Assembly: GCA_020851325.1 (NCBI GenBank) | Contig: JADZCY010000087.1 | Coordinates: 1 to 40,374, forward strand | Length of the DNA: 40,374 bases | Direction: 5' to 3' | Source of the DNA: Acidobacteriota bacterium | Lineage (GTDB): Bacteria; Acidobacteriota; Vicinamibacteria; Vicinamibacterales; UBA2999 | In this document: one piece after another, positions 1 through 7,073 of the stretch | How positions within the stretch are numbered: position 1 is the stretch's first letter | Layout: the number at the start of each line of letters is the position of its first letter | Position numbers and translations under genes: made by a program | Notes under the pieces: model-generated | The model's database searches: none | Told to the model about the DNA's origin: nothing | What the model saw: only the letters and a program-made list of their open reading frames with translations

Positions 1-38
1 CTTGCAGGGCTTGGGGGAACTGCCGATTGCGTGCCTGC

Positions 39-44
39 TACACT
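39..44 (+). promoter_or_regulatory. -10 box (TACACT) for the DUF1684 gene
   Basis: TACACT lies six bases before the GTG at 51. A transcript starting 6-7 bases after a -10 box would begin at the start codon, so a leaderless mRNA is likely. No convincing -35 or Shine-Dalgarno is seen. The same arrangement occurs before several other genes here. Confidence 0.45.
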
Positions 45-50
45 GATCGC

Positions 51-668
51 GTGACGCCGCGATTCCTTTCTCTCGCCGTGGCGGCGATGATGGCCGCCAG
101 CGCCTGCACGATTGGGCCGAAGGTCGAGGACTACGCGACGACGATTGCCGAAGGCCGGGCGATGAAGGACGACGCGTTTCGCAACTCGGCCGATTCGCCG
201 GTGCCCGCGGATCGCAAGAACGCGCTGCTGCCGCTCTCCTACTTCCCCATCGACGAATCGTTTGCCGTGCCGGCGTCGCTCGAGATCACGGCCGACCGGA
301 CGCGGCTGCAGATCCCCACCTCGACCGGCAAGCTGCGCGACTACGAACGCATCGGCACACTGCGCTTCACACTGCGCGGCGAGCGGACGCAGCTCACCGC
401 GTTCCACGAGGTCGGCCAGCCGATCTCGCGCCTGTTCGTGCCCTTCGCCGACGCCACCAGCGGCAGCGACACCTACGCCGCCGGCCGCTACATCGAGCTC
501 GACCCCACGGCCACCGGCATCTACGTCGTCGACTTCAACACCGCCTACCATCCGTTCTGCTACTACAACGCGGAGTACGACTGCCCCTACCCGCCGGCCG
601 AGAATCGCCTGAGCGTGCCGATCACCGCCGGCGAGAAGTTGCCGGCGCCGCTGGGAGCGGCGCGGTGA
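51..668 (+). CDS. DUF1684 family lipoprotein
   Basis: Predicted 205-aa exported protein of the DUF1684 family, whose biochemical role is not established. A hydrophobic signal (about residues 5-18) ends in ASAC at Cys19, a loose lipobox, so attachment to a membrane by lipidation is likely. The C-terminal half has the family signature: a D-F-N-x-A-Y-H-P-F-C-Y-Y segment, then C-P-Y-P-P-A-E-N-R-L and V-P-I-x-A-G-E. The GTG at 51 is preferred over an in-frame TTG at 27 because the signal peptide then starts cleanly and a TACACT box sits six bases upstream. Its stop overlaps the ATG of the HAD gene, so the two are probably cotranscribed. Family assignment is good; function is unknown. Confidence 0.82.
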   Translation: MTPRFLSLAVAAMMAASACTIGPKVEDYATTIAEGRAMKDDAFRNSADSPVPADRKNALLPLSYFPIDESFAVPASLEITADRTRLQIPTSTGKLRDYERIGTLRFTLRGERTQLTAFHEVGQPISRLFVPFADATSGSDTYAAGRYIELDPTATGIYVVDFNTAYHPFCYYNAEYDCPYPPAENRLSVPITAGEKLPAPLGAAR

Positions 669-1411
669 TGCTTCACGCCATCATTTTCGATTTCGATGGC
701 GTGATTGCCGACAGCGAGCGGCTGCACCTGAAGGCGTATCAGGACGTGCTGGCCGCCGAAGGGCTCAGCTTTCCCGAACGCGACTACTACGACCGCTATC
801 TCGGCTACGACGACGTCGGCGTGTTCCGGCAGTACTCACAGGACCACGGGCTGAGGTTCGAGAAAGCGCGCGTCACCGATTTGATCGAACGCAAAGGGCG
901 CCGATACGACGAACTCGCCGCCGCCGGCGAGATGCTCTATCCGGGCGCGGCAGACTTCATCCGCGCCGCGGCGGCCCGTGTGCCGATCGCGATCGCCAGC
1001 GGCGCGCTGACGCACGAGATCGAAGAGATCCTCGTACGCGCCGGACTCCGCTCGCTGTTCCCGGTGATCGTCGGCGCCGATCAGACGGCGCGCAGCAAGC
1101 CGCATCCCGAGCCGTACGCGCTCGCGTTCACGCAGTTGAAGGCCGCGAGCGGACGCGCGCTCGAGCCGTGGCGATCCGTGGCCATCGAGGATTCGAAGTG
1201 GGGCCTGGCCTCGGCCCGCGGCGCCGATCTGCGCCTGGTCGCGGTCACCAATACCTATCCCGCCCATGAACTGATCGGTGAGGCAGAACTCGTGTGCGGC
1301 GGCCTGGCCGAGCTCACGGTCGAACGGCTCGAGGCGCTGGTCGGCGATGATGCCGGAGCGGTTCGGGACGGAGCCACGCGGCTGCGGGAGCCACATCGAG
1401 GAACTTCCTGA
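668..1411 (+). CDS. HAD-superfamily phosphatase, beta-phosphoglucomutase-like
   Basis: Predicted 247-aa cytoplasmic HAD hydrolase. Motif I, DFDGVIADSE, is at residues 8-17 with nucleophile Asp8 and acid/base Asp10. Motif II is the Ser in IASGAL, motif III the Lys in SKPHPEPY, and motif IV the acidic IEDSKWGL. A helical cap follows motif I, as in the PGMB/GPH subfamily that acts on sugar phosphates and similar small phosphoesters. The substrate cannot be told from sequence. ATG 668 overlaps the TGA of the preceding gene (TGATG). The last 25 or so residues are a low-complexity tail beyond the HAD core. The SirB1-like gene starts two bases after the stop. Confidence 0.88.
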   Translation: MLHAIIFDFDGVIADSERLHLKAYQDVLAAEGLSFPERDYYDRYLGYDDVGVFRQYSQDHGLRFEKARVTDLIERKGRRYDELAAAGEMLYPGAADFIRAAAARVPIAIASGALTHEIEEILVRAGLRSLFPVIVGADQTARSKPHPEPYALAFTQLKAASGRALEPWRSVAIEDSKWGLASARGADLRLVAVTNTYPAHELIGEAELVCGGLAELTVERLEALVGDDAGAVRDGATRLREPHRGTS

Positions 1412-1412
1412 C

Positions 1413-2297
1413 GTGGCGCGCGCGCGAACGCTTGCCGAGCAGATTGTCGACGCGGCCGATCGACCGGGCCCGGATCTGGCGGCGCCGGCGTTGTTGATCG
1501 CGCGCATCGAGTATCCGCACCTCGACCCCGAACGGTACCTCGACCGCATCGACGACATGGGCGTGGCGGCGGCGCACCACATCGCGCGCGTCGCCGGGCT
1601 CGACGCCCCGCTGGGCGCCCGCGTCGATGCCTTCAACAAGTATCTGTTCGGCGAACTCGGCTTCAGCGGCAACCGCGAGCACTACGACGATCCCCGCAAT
1701 TCGTGCCTGAACGAAGTGCTCGATCGGCACACGGGCATTCCGATCACGCTGGCGCTGCTCTACATCGAGGTGGCGCGCCGTGCCGGCATCCGCGCCGAAG
1801 GCGTGAACTTCCCGGGACACTTTCTCGTTCGCGCGCTGCAGGATCTCCACACCGATGATCCGGACGAAGGCCTGATCATCGACGCCTTCCACGGCGGCGC
1901 CATCCTCGGCGAGAACGACTGCCGCGCGCTGCTGCACCGGCACATGGGCGAAGAGGCGGCGTGGGCGCCGGCGCTGCTGGCGCGGGCGACGCGGCGGCAG
2001 ATCATGATCCGCATGCTGCTCAACCTCAAGCGCCTCTATGTGCGCATGCGCTCCTTCCCGCAGGCGCGACACGTCACCGACATCCTGCTCGCGCTGCAGC
2101 CCTCGTCACTCACCGAACTGCGCGACCGCGGTCTGCTGGCGTACCACATGAACGACGTCTTCCACGCGCTGCGCGATCTCGAGGAGTACCTAAAGATGGC
2201 GCGCCTCACCGAGCAGGACGAAGAAGAGCGCAAGGAAACCGAGCAGGTGTGGGAGCACGTCAAGACGCTGCGGCGAAGAGCGGCGCAGATGAATTAG
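1413..2297 (+). CDS. SirB1 family protein, transglutaminase-like with TPR tail
   Basis: Predicted 294-aa protein. Residues about 15-180 match the SirB1/transglutaminase-like domain, including FNKYLFGELGF, the NSCLNEVLDR segment with the conserved Cys, TGIPITLALLYIEVARR, and GVNFPGHFLVR with the conserved His. The C-terminal third (RQIMIRMLLNLKRLY through the end) is helical and TPR-like, and the tail is rich in E and K. The GTG at 1413 is chosen because the reading frame upstream of it only repeats the HAD gene in another frame, and GAGGAA at 1398-1403 gives a Shine-Dalgarno with 9-base spacing. Related proteins are conserved in many bacteria without a firm biochemical role. Probably one operon with the two genes before it. 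Confidence 0.85.
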   Translation: MARARTLAEQIVDAADRPGPDLAAPALLIARIEYPHLDPERYLDRIDDMGVAAAHHIARVAGLDAPLGARVDAFNKYLFGELGFSGNREHYDDPRNSCLNEVLDRHTGIPITLALLYIEVARRAGIRAEGVNFPGHFLVRALQDLHTDDPDEGLIIDAFHGGAILGENDCRALLHRHMGEEAAWAPALLARATRRQIMIRMLLNLKRLYVRMRSFPQARHVTDILLALQPSSLTELRDRGLLAYHMNDVFHALRDLEEYLKMARLTEQDEEERKETEQVWEHVKTLRRRAAQMN

Positions 2298-2300
2298 GGA

Positions 2301-2460
2301 AAGGTGCTGAAGGGTGCTGACAGGTGCTGACAGGTGCTGAAGGGTGCTGAAAGGTGCGGACAGGTGCTGAAGGGTGCGAGGGGCCTGCCGCGCCGAAGCC
2401 CGCGGGTGCGCGGGCGGGCGAAGGCGGGTGCTGAAGGGTGCTGAAGGGTGCTGAAGGGTG
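2301..2460 (+). repeat. 10-bp tandem repeat array (GGTGCTGAAG type)
   Basis: Eight exact 10-base steps run from 2301 to 2380 with units such as CAGGTGCTGA and AGGGTGCTGA. After a 45-base GC-rich interruption, three and a half more units follow at 2426-2460. The interruption can fold into a hairpin with an outer CGCC/GGCG stem (2391-2394 with 2423-2426). The array starts three bases after the SirB1 stop and ends inside the start region of the methyltransferase gene. A perfect array on + contains TGA in every frame within 30 bases, while the opposite strand is stop-free. Confidence 0.9.
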
Positions 2461-3260
2461 TGACGCAGCTGAAGAGAGGGCTGGAGCGGGTCGGGCTGTT
2501 GCGCCCGGCGTATGAACTCCAGAACTGGCTGCGGGCGCGGCGGCTTCGTCGTGGCGGCGGGTCGTCAACCGACACGCAGACGGGCGACGATGGGCTGCCG
2601 ATTCCGCCGCCGGAGTTGCTCGTCGCCATCGGTGGCCAGACGACGGTAGAGGCGTATCTGCAGGGCGGGATTGCGATCGCGGCGGAGATTGAATCCGTGC
2701 TGGCCGACGCGGGCACGCCGCTCGACACCTTCACCTCGGTGCTCGACTTCGGCTGCGGTTGCGGCCGGCTGCTGCGTCGCTTTCGTCGATACGCCGAAGT
2801 CCACCACTACGCGGGCACGGACTACAACCCTGCGCTCATCGCCTGGTGCCAGGCGCATCTGCCCTTCGCGAGGTTCGACACCAACGCGCTCGAACCACCG
2901 CTGCGCTACGCCGACGGCACCTTCGACCTCGTGTATTCCTTCTCGGTCTTCACGCACTTCTCCGACGCGCTGCAACGCGCGTGGCTGGCGGAGTTGCGGC
3001 GCATCCTGAAGCCGGGTGGAGCGCTGCTGCTGACGCTGCACCTCGACCCGCCCGACGGGTTTTTCTCCGCCGCGGAATCGGGCGACTACGCGGCCGGCCG
3101 CTCGGTGGTGCGCTACGCCAGTCTGTCCGGGTCCAACATCACGGCGTCGTTCCATCCCATGGCGTTCATCACGTCGACGATGGCCGAAGGCTGGGACCTG
3201 CGGAGCATCCGCGACTCGCGGACCGGGCAGCGCTTCGTGCTGCTCGGTAGGCCGGCGTAG
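2460..3260 (+). CDS. class I SAM-dependent methyltransferase
   Basis: Predicted 266-aa methyltransferase of the Methyltransf_11/25 type. Motif I is VLDFGCGCGRLLRRF, followed by an acidic YAGTDYNP segment (motif II, ribose-binding Asp), a YADGTFDLVYSFSVFTHF segment (motif IV/post I) and LRRILKPGGALLLTLH (motif VI). The first 40 residues are basic and helical, outside the SAM fold. The acceptor is unknown; relatives act on sugars, lipids or small molecules. The start is uncertain because the upstream decamer array supplies both GTG codons (2448, 2460) and GAAGGG stretches that resemble Shine-Dalgarno sites. GTG 2460 is used because GAAGGG at 2443-2448 is then 11 bases away; GTG 2448 would add four residues. 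Confidence 0.85.
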   Translation: MTQLKRGLERVGLLRPAYELQNWLRARRLRRGGGSSTDTQTGDDGLPIPPPELLVAIGGQTTVEAYLQGGIAIAAEIESVLADAGTPLDTFTSVLDFGCGCGRLLRRFRRYAEVHHYAGTDYNPALIAWCQAHLPFARFDTNALEPPLRYADGTFDLVYSFSVFTHFSDALQRAWLAELRRILKPGGALLLTLHLDPPDGFFSAAESGDYAAGRSVVRYASLSGSNITASFHPMAFITSTMAEGWDLRSIRDSRTGQRFVLLGRPA

Positions 3261-3302
3261 TCCGGGGCCCAACGACGGCAAGCGCGACCATCCGCGTGAC
3301 GG

Positions 3303-3425
3303 TCAGTGCGCCCGTGCGAGGGTCGTTTCGGGAGCGGGACCCCGTTCCGGGGCCTGGCTTTCCGCCAGTGTGGTCAATGCCGTGGCGCAGATGAGGAAGA
3401 TGACGAGCTTCTTGAACCGCTGCAT
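3303..3425 (-). CDS. possible 40-aa secreted or membrane peptide
   Basis: A short reverse-strand frame starting at ATG 3425 encodes 40 residues. It has a basic N-terminus (MQRFKK), a hydrophobic stretch (LVIFLICATALTTL) and an Ala-x-Ser end resembling a signal peptidase site, then a Pro/Glu-rich tail. This is the pattern of a signal peptide with a small mature part. There is only a weak GGTGG upstream and no homologue I recognise. It lies in an otherwise empty stretch between the methyltransferase and the M20 peptidase. It may be a chance frame. Confidence 0.35.
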   Translation of the reverse strand: MQRFKKLVIFLICATALTTLAESQAPERGPAPETTLARAH

Positions 3426-3514
3426 GGTCGTCCACCGGCGGCGCCAGGGGGATCAGCGCGCCGGCCTCCATGACCCTAGTGCGGCGGCGGGGTCGGGCGT
3501 TTCATGACTGGGAA

Positions 3515-3634
3515 GAAACCACGGAGGCACGAAGGCTTCCGTTCTGATCACGAAGGTCGCGAAGAAACGAAGGCTGTTCCTTTGTGCTCTTCGCGCCCTT
3601 CGTGGTCAGGGTTCACCCCTCGTGCCTTCGTGGT
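3515..3634. repeat. long imperfect inverted repeat of the CACGAAGG family
   Basis: The arms 3515-3529 (ACCACGGAGGCACGA) and 3620-3634 (TCGTGCCTTCGTGGT) are complementary at 14 of 15 positions. Inner arms 3546-3567 and 3587-3608 also pair well. The transcript from either strand could fold into a stem of roughly 120 bases. It lies between the convergent methyltransferase and M20 genes and ends seven bases from the M20 stop, so a role as a two-way terminator or mRNA end protector is plausible. A related element lies at 34226-34435. Confidence 0.75.
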
Positions 3635-3640
3635 GTCTTT

Positions 3641-5014
3641 CTACCGAGACATCGCGCCGATCTCGTTGTAGAGATACGCCGACGAGACGATGCCGCCGTG
3701 GAAGTTGCCGAGGTCGAGCTTTTCATCGGGCGCGTGCGCGTTCTCGTCGGGCAGACCGACGCCGAACAGCACGCACGGCACGCCGAGTTCTTCCTGGAAC
3801 GTCGACACCACCGGAATCGAGCCGCCCTCGCGGTTGAAGACCGGTCGCTTGCCGAAGCCGGCCTCGATGGCCCGTCCCGCCGCCTGCACGTAGGGATTGT
3901 CGAACGCCGTCATCCACGACTTGCCGCCGTGCATCCGCGTCAGCTTCGTCTCCACCGTCTTCGGCGCCGTCTTCTCGAGCCACTGCTCGAACAGGTCCGC
4001 AATCTTCTGCGGATCCTGGTTCGGCACCAGGCGCATGCTCACCTTGGCCATCGCCACCGCCGGCAGCACCGTCTTCGCGCCCTCGCCGGTGAACCCTGAC
4101 AGCAGGCCGTTCACCTCGAAGGTCGGCCGCGCCCACACGCGCTCGAGCGTCGTGTAGCCGGTTTCGCCAAACAGCTTCGGCGCGCCGAGATCCTGGCGAT
4201 ACTTCTTCTCGTTGAACGGCAGCCGCGCCCATTCCTCGCGCTCCTCCTGCCGCAGCTCCACCACATCGTCATAGAAGTTCGGGATCTTGATGCGGCCGCT
4301 CTTGTCTTTCGCCTGCGCGAGGATCTGCGCCAGTACCATCGCCGGGTTTGCCACTGCGCCGCCGAACGATCCCGAGTGCAGGTCGCTCTTCGATCCACGC
4401 AGATCGATCTGGAAGTAGGCCAGTCCGCGCAGGCCGTAGCAGATCGACGGGATGCCGCGATCGAACATCGGCGAGTCGCTGATGACGACGACGTCGGCCT
4501 TCAGCAGGTCCTTGTGGGCGCGGATGAAGGTGTCGAGGTTGGCGCTGCCGACCTCTTCCTCGCCCTCGATGAGGAACTTCATGTTCACTGGCAGGCGGCC
4601 GTTCTGCTTCAGGTGCGCTTCCACCGCCTTGAAGTGCATGAACACCTGGCCCTTGTCGTCGGCGGCGCCGCGCGCGTAGATCTCGCCGTCGCGCACCGTC
4701 GCTTCGAAGGGCGGCGACGTCCACAGGTGCTCAGGGTCCACCGGCTGCACGTCGTAGTGGCCGTAGAACAGGATGGTCGGCGCGCCCGGCGCACCAAGCC
4801 ATTCGCCGTAGACGACCGGATGGCCATCGGTTTCCTCGAGCCGGGCATTCTGCAGCCCGATCCGGGTCATCTCGTCGCGCGTCCACTCGGCGCAGCGCCG
4901 CACGTCGGCGGCATGGCCGGGCAACGCGCTGATGCTGGGGATGGCGAGGTACTTTTTCAGTTCGTCCACGTACCGATCGCGGTGCACGTGGATGAAGTCG
5001 ATGACGTTGTTCAT
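3641..5014 (-). CDS. M20 family metallopeptidase (dipeptidase)
   Basis: Predicted 457-aa zinc peptidase of the M20 dipeptidase/CNDP-like branch. Metal and catalytic motifs are intact: GHYDVQP with His86 and Asp88, ARGAADDKG with the bridging Asp near 119, the LIEGEEEVGS glutamates near 152-154 (general base and ligand), REGGSIPV, and a C-terminal HAPDEKLDL with the last His ligand. A dimerisation lid domain lies between about residues 180 and 330. No signal peptide, so cytoplasmic; probably hydrolyses dipeptides or N-blocked amino acids. ATG 5014 is chosen over a 577-aa extension because the extension reads through low-complexity repeats, and TACACT lies six bases before this ATG. Convergent with the methyltransferase. 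Confidence 0.93.
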   Translation of the reverse strand: MNNVIDFIHVHRDRYVDELKKYLAIPSISALPGHAADVRRCAEWTRDEMTRIGLQNARLEETDGHPVVYGEWLGAPGAPTILFYGHYDVQPVDPEHLWTSPPFEATVRDGEIYARGAADDKGQVFMHFKAVEAHLKQNGRLPVNMKFLIEGEEEVGSANLDTFIRAHKDLLKADVVVISDSPMFDRGIPSICYGLRGLAYFQIDLRGSKSDLHSGSFGGAVANPAMVLAQILAQAKDKSGRIKIPNFYDDVVELRQEEREEWARLPFNEKKYRQDLGAPKLFGETGYTTLERVWARPTFEVNGLLSGFTGEGAKTVLPAVAMAKVSMRLVPNQDPQKIADLFEQWLEKTAPKTVETKLTRMHGGKSWMTAFDNPYVQAAGRAIEAGFGKRPVFNREGGSIPVVSTFQEELGVPCVLFGVGLPDENAHAPDEKLDLGNFHGGIVSSAYLYNEIGAMSR

Positions 5015-5020
5015 CGCGTA

Positions 5021-5026
5021 AGTGTA
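5021..5026 (-). promoter_or_regulatory. -10 box (TACACT) for the M20 peptidase
   Basis: On the reverse strand TACACT is followed by six bases and then ATG 5014. No Shine-Dalgarno is present. The geometry suggests a leaderless transcript, identical in spacing to the box before the gene at 51. Confidence 0.5.
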
Positions 5027-5048
5027 GAGCAGGACACGGGCGGAGCCG

Positions 5049-5073
5049 CGCCGAAGCGCACAGCGCGAAGGCG
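5049..5073 (+). repeat. GAA/GAA internal-loop hairpin before the heptamer array
   Basis: A perfect symmetric fold: CGCC (5049-5052) pairs with GGCG (5070-5073), GCGC (5056-5059) with GCGC (5063-5066), an ACA loop, and GAA opposite GAA between the two helices. The same outer frame, GCCGCGCCGAAG on the left and GCGAAGGCGGG on the right, occurs at 2387-2429 around a different apical stem, also next to a tandem array. Confidence 0.55.
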
Positions 5074-5166
5074 GGAGGCGGGAACCGACTTCGGAACGGG
5101 AGGCGGGAGGCGGGAGGCCGGAACCGATGTGGGAACGGGAGGCGGGAGGCGGACGGCGGGAGGCGG
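5072..5166 (+). repeat. GGGAGGC heptamer array with 18-base spacers
   Basis: Runs of GGGAGGC are separated by related 18-base segments containing GGAACCGA and ending GGAAC, which match each other at 14 of 18 positions. The block therefore has a higher-order repeat of heptamers plus spacer. It lies between the divergent M20 and pyrK genes. This is the largest part of the 308-base intergenic region 5015-5322, in which no gene is seen. Confidence 0.85.
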
Positions 5167-5178
5167 CCGAACAGGACG

Positions 5179-5212
5179 GCACACGAAGCGCACGAAGATC
5201 ACGAAGCCACGC
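5179..5212 (+). repeat. single-arm CACGAAG repeat
   Basis: Four CACGAAG units occur in 34 bases, resembling the left arm of the inverted elements at 3515-3634 and 34226-34435 but without an opposing arm. It follows the heptamer array directly. Confidence 0.6.
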
Positions 5213-5236
5213 ACGAAGTTCTTCCCGGACCTCCCG

Positions 5237-5283
5237 CCGCGCGCGAGCGCGGTCCCGATGCCCCACCGCCGCGCAGCGGCGGT
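5237..5283. repeat. two back-to-back GC hairpins
   Basis: CCGCGC (5237-5242) and GCGCGG (5247-5252) enclose a GCGA loop. ACCGCCGC (5265-5272) and GCGGCGGT (5276-5283) enclose GCA. Both stems are perfect. They lie upstream of the likely pyrK promoter, so they would not be in its mRNA; a role at DNA level or in a reverse transcript is possible. Confidence 0.5.
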
Positions 5284-5310
5284 CCGATCGTGTGCCGTGG
5301 GGGCCCCAGC

Positions 5311-5316
5311 TATACT
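5311..5316 (+). promoter_or_regulatory. -10 box (TATACT) for pyrKDF
   Basis: TATACT lies six bases before ATG 5323, so the mRNA probably starts at or next to the start codon. The intervening GAAGGG would be too close to act as a Shine-Dalgarno. No clear -35 is seen. No PyrR-type attenuator is visible, and a leaderless start leaves no room for one. Confidence 0.5.
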
Positions 5317-5322
5317 GAAGGG

Positions 5323-6135
5323 ATGCCACCCCTCGACGTGGACGCCACCGTGATCGCCAACCGGCGGCTGTCACGGGACTACAACGTCCTCACGTTGTCG
5401 GCGGCCGAAGTCGGTGCGCGCACCGAACCGGGACAGTTCGTGATGGTCCGTCCCGCCGGCATGACCGAAACGCTGCTGCGCCGCCCGTTCTCGGTGTTCG
5501 AAGTCATTCGCGACGCCAGCGGCTCGCCGACCGCCATCTCCATCCTGAACAAGCGCGCCGGCCGCACCACCAACCGGCTCTACGACGCCGAACCCGGCGA
5601 TCGCATCGTCACGCTCGGACCGCTCGGCCGTGCCTTCACGCCGCCCGCTGACGGCCAGGAGGCGTGGATGGTGGCCGGCGGCGTCGGCCTGGCGCCGTTC
5701 TGGACGCTGGCCGAGCGCCTCGCCGCGGAAGGCCGTCCGGCGACGCTCTTCTACGGTGCGCGCTCGGGACAGGAACTCTTCTACCTCGACTTCTTCGCGA
5801 AGCTCGGAATCCGCACCGTCCTCACCACCGAAGACGGCTCCGAGGGTGAACGCGGGCGCGTGACGCTGCCGCTCGATCGGGAGCTCACCGGTCGTGCCCC
5901 CGGCTCGACGATGATCTATGCGTGCGGGCCGGAGCCGATGCTGGCGGCGGTGGCGGGCGTGGCCGCCAAGCACGGACAGCGCTCGGAAGTGTCCGTCGAG
6001 CGCACCATGGGCTGCGGCCTCGGCGGGTGCTACAGCTGCGTCATCAAGGTGAAACAAGGCACGGAGGCGCCGCATTTCGTGCGCTCGTGCGTGGCCGGCC
6101 CGGTGTTCGACGGCGCCGAGATCGTGTGGGACTGA
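5323..6135 (+). CDS. pyrK: dihydroorotate dehydrogenase B, electron transfer subunit
   Basis: Predicted 270-aa iron-sulfur flavoprotein that passes electrons from PyrD1B to NAD. The FAD-binding barrel contains RPFSVFEV, followed by an NAD-binding half with MVAGGVGLAPFW. The C-terminal [2Fe-2S] cluster is complete: C-x4-C-x2-C in MGCGLGGCYSCV and a fourth Cys in FVRSCVAGP. Length is normal for the family. ATG 5323 is preferred to an upstream in-frame start because it fits the family N-terminus and the TATACT box. The stop overlaps the ATG of pyrD by one base, consistent with coupled synthesis of the two subunits of one PyrK2-PyrD2 complex. Confidence 0.95.
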   Translation: MPPLDVDATVIANRRLSRDYNVLTLSAAEVGARTEPGQFVMVRPAGMTETLLRRPFSVFEVIRDASGSPTAISILNKRAGRTTNRLYDAEPGDRIVTLGPLGRAFTPPADGQEAWMVAGGVGLAPFWTLAERLAAEGRPATLFYGARSGQELFYLDFFAKLGIRTVLTTEDGSEGERGRVTLPLDRELTGRAPGSTMIYACGPEPMLAAVAGVAAKHGQRSEVSVERTMGCGLGGCYSCVIKVKQGTEAPHFVRSCVAGPVFDGAEIVWD

Positions 6136-7073
6136 TGGCTCGTGATCTATCCGTTCGCATCGGTTCGCTCGTCCTGCCCAACCCGCTGATCGCGGCCTCG
6201 GGCTGCTTCGGCTACGGCCTGGAGTACGAAGACGTCGTCGATCTGTCGCGCCTCGGCGGCGTCTGCACCAAGGGCCTCTTCATGACCGCGCGCGAAGGCC
6301 ATCCGCCGCCGCGCATCGTCGAGACGCCGGCCGGGATGATCAACGCCATCGGCCTGCAGGGCATTGGCGTGCACCGGTTCGTGCGCGAGAAGCTGCCGCT
6401 GCTGCGTGAACGCGGCGCACGCGTGTTCGTCAACGTCTGCGGCACGACGATCGACGAATACGTCGAGGTGACGAAGGTGTTGAGCGACGCCGGCGGGGTG
6501 GCGGCGATCGAACTGAACATCTCGTGCCCGAACATCAAGGAAGGCGGCATCCAGTTCGGCTGCAGCCTCATCGGCACCGACCAGGTAGTGGCGGCGGTGC
6601 GCAAGGCGACGCACCTGCCGGTGATCCCGAAGCTGACGCCGAATGTGACCGATGTCGCGTCGTTCGCGCGCGCGGCGGAAAGCGCCGGCGCCGACGCCGT
6701 GTCGCTCGTCAACACGTTCCTCGCCATGGCCATCGACGTCGAAACGCGCCGCCCGGCCATCACCAACGTCCTTGGCGGGCTCAGCGGACCGGCCATCCGG
6801 CCGATCGCGGTGCGCATGGTGTGGGAATGCGCGAAGGCCGTGAAGATTCCCGTCATCGGCATGGGCGGCATCACCGACGCGCGCGACACGCTCGAGTTCC
6901 TGCTCGCCGGCGCCACCGCGGTGCAGATTGGCACCGCCAACTTCGTCGATCCGTTCGTGTGGGGCAAGGTGCTCGACGGGCTGGACGACTACATGACGCG
7001 GCACGGCGTCGAGAAGCTGTCGGACCTGATCGGCGCCTTCGACCCGACGCCGCCGAAGGCCGTACACGCATGA
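6135..7073 (+). CDS. pyrD: dihydroorotate dehydrogenase, class 1B catalytic subunit
   Basis: Predicted 312-aa FMN enzyme of the TIM-barrel type that oxidises dihydroorotate to orotate, the fourth step of pyrimidine synthesis. The N-terminal LPNPLIAASGCFGYG, the ELNISCPNIKEGG segment with the catalytic Cys of class 1 enzymes, and the phosphate-binding GMGGI and GATAVQIGTANF motifs are all present. The adjacent pyrK makes this the heterotetrameric NAD-dependent 1B form, not the membrane-bound class 2 form. The Cys in the active-site loop supports the same conclusion. ATG 6135 overlaps the pyrK stop and the pyrF ATG overlaps its own stop. Confidence 0.96.
   Translation: MARDLSVRIGSLVLPNPLIAASGCFGYGLEYEDVVDLSRLGGVCTKGLFMTAREGHPPPRIVETPAGMINAIGLQGIGVHRFVREKLPLLRERGARVFVNVCGTTIDEYVEVTKVLSDAGGVAAIELNISCPNIKEGGIQFGCSLIGTDQVVAAVRKATHLPVIPKLTPNVTDVASFARAAESAGADAVSLVNTFLAMAIDVETRRPAITNVLGGLSGPAIRPIAVRMVWECAKAVKIPVIGMGGITDARDTLEFLLAGATAVQIGTANFVDPFVWGKVLDGLDDYMTRHGVEKLSDLIGAFDPTPPKAVHA

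Noticed and set aside
2301-2460. CRISPR array
   Set aside because: Units are 10 bases in direct tandem without spacers, and there are no cas genes.
2260-2568. Reverse-strand protein with repeated HPSAP and FSTLQ segments
   Set aside because: It is only the stop-free antisense reading of the decamer array and has no start signals or homology.
5237-5283. Attenuator or PyrR-type leader for pyrKDF
   Set aside because: The hairpins lie upstream of the TATACT box and would not be transcribed with pyrK.
5015-5374. N-terminal extension of the M20 peptidase
   Set aside because: It runs through heptamer and CACGAAG repeats; the family start and a -10 box point to ATG 5014.
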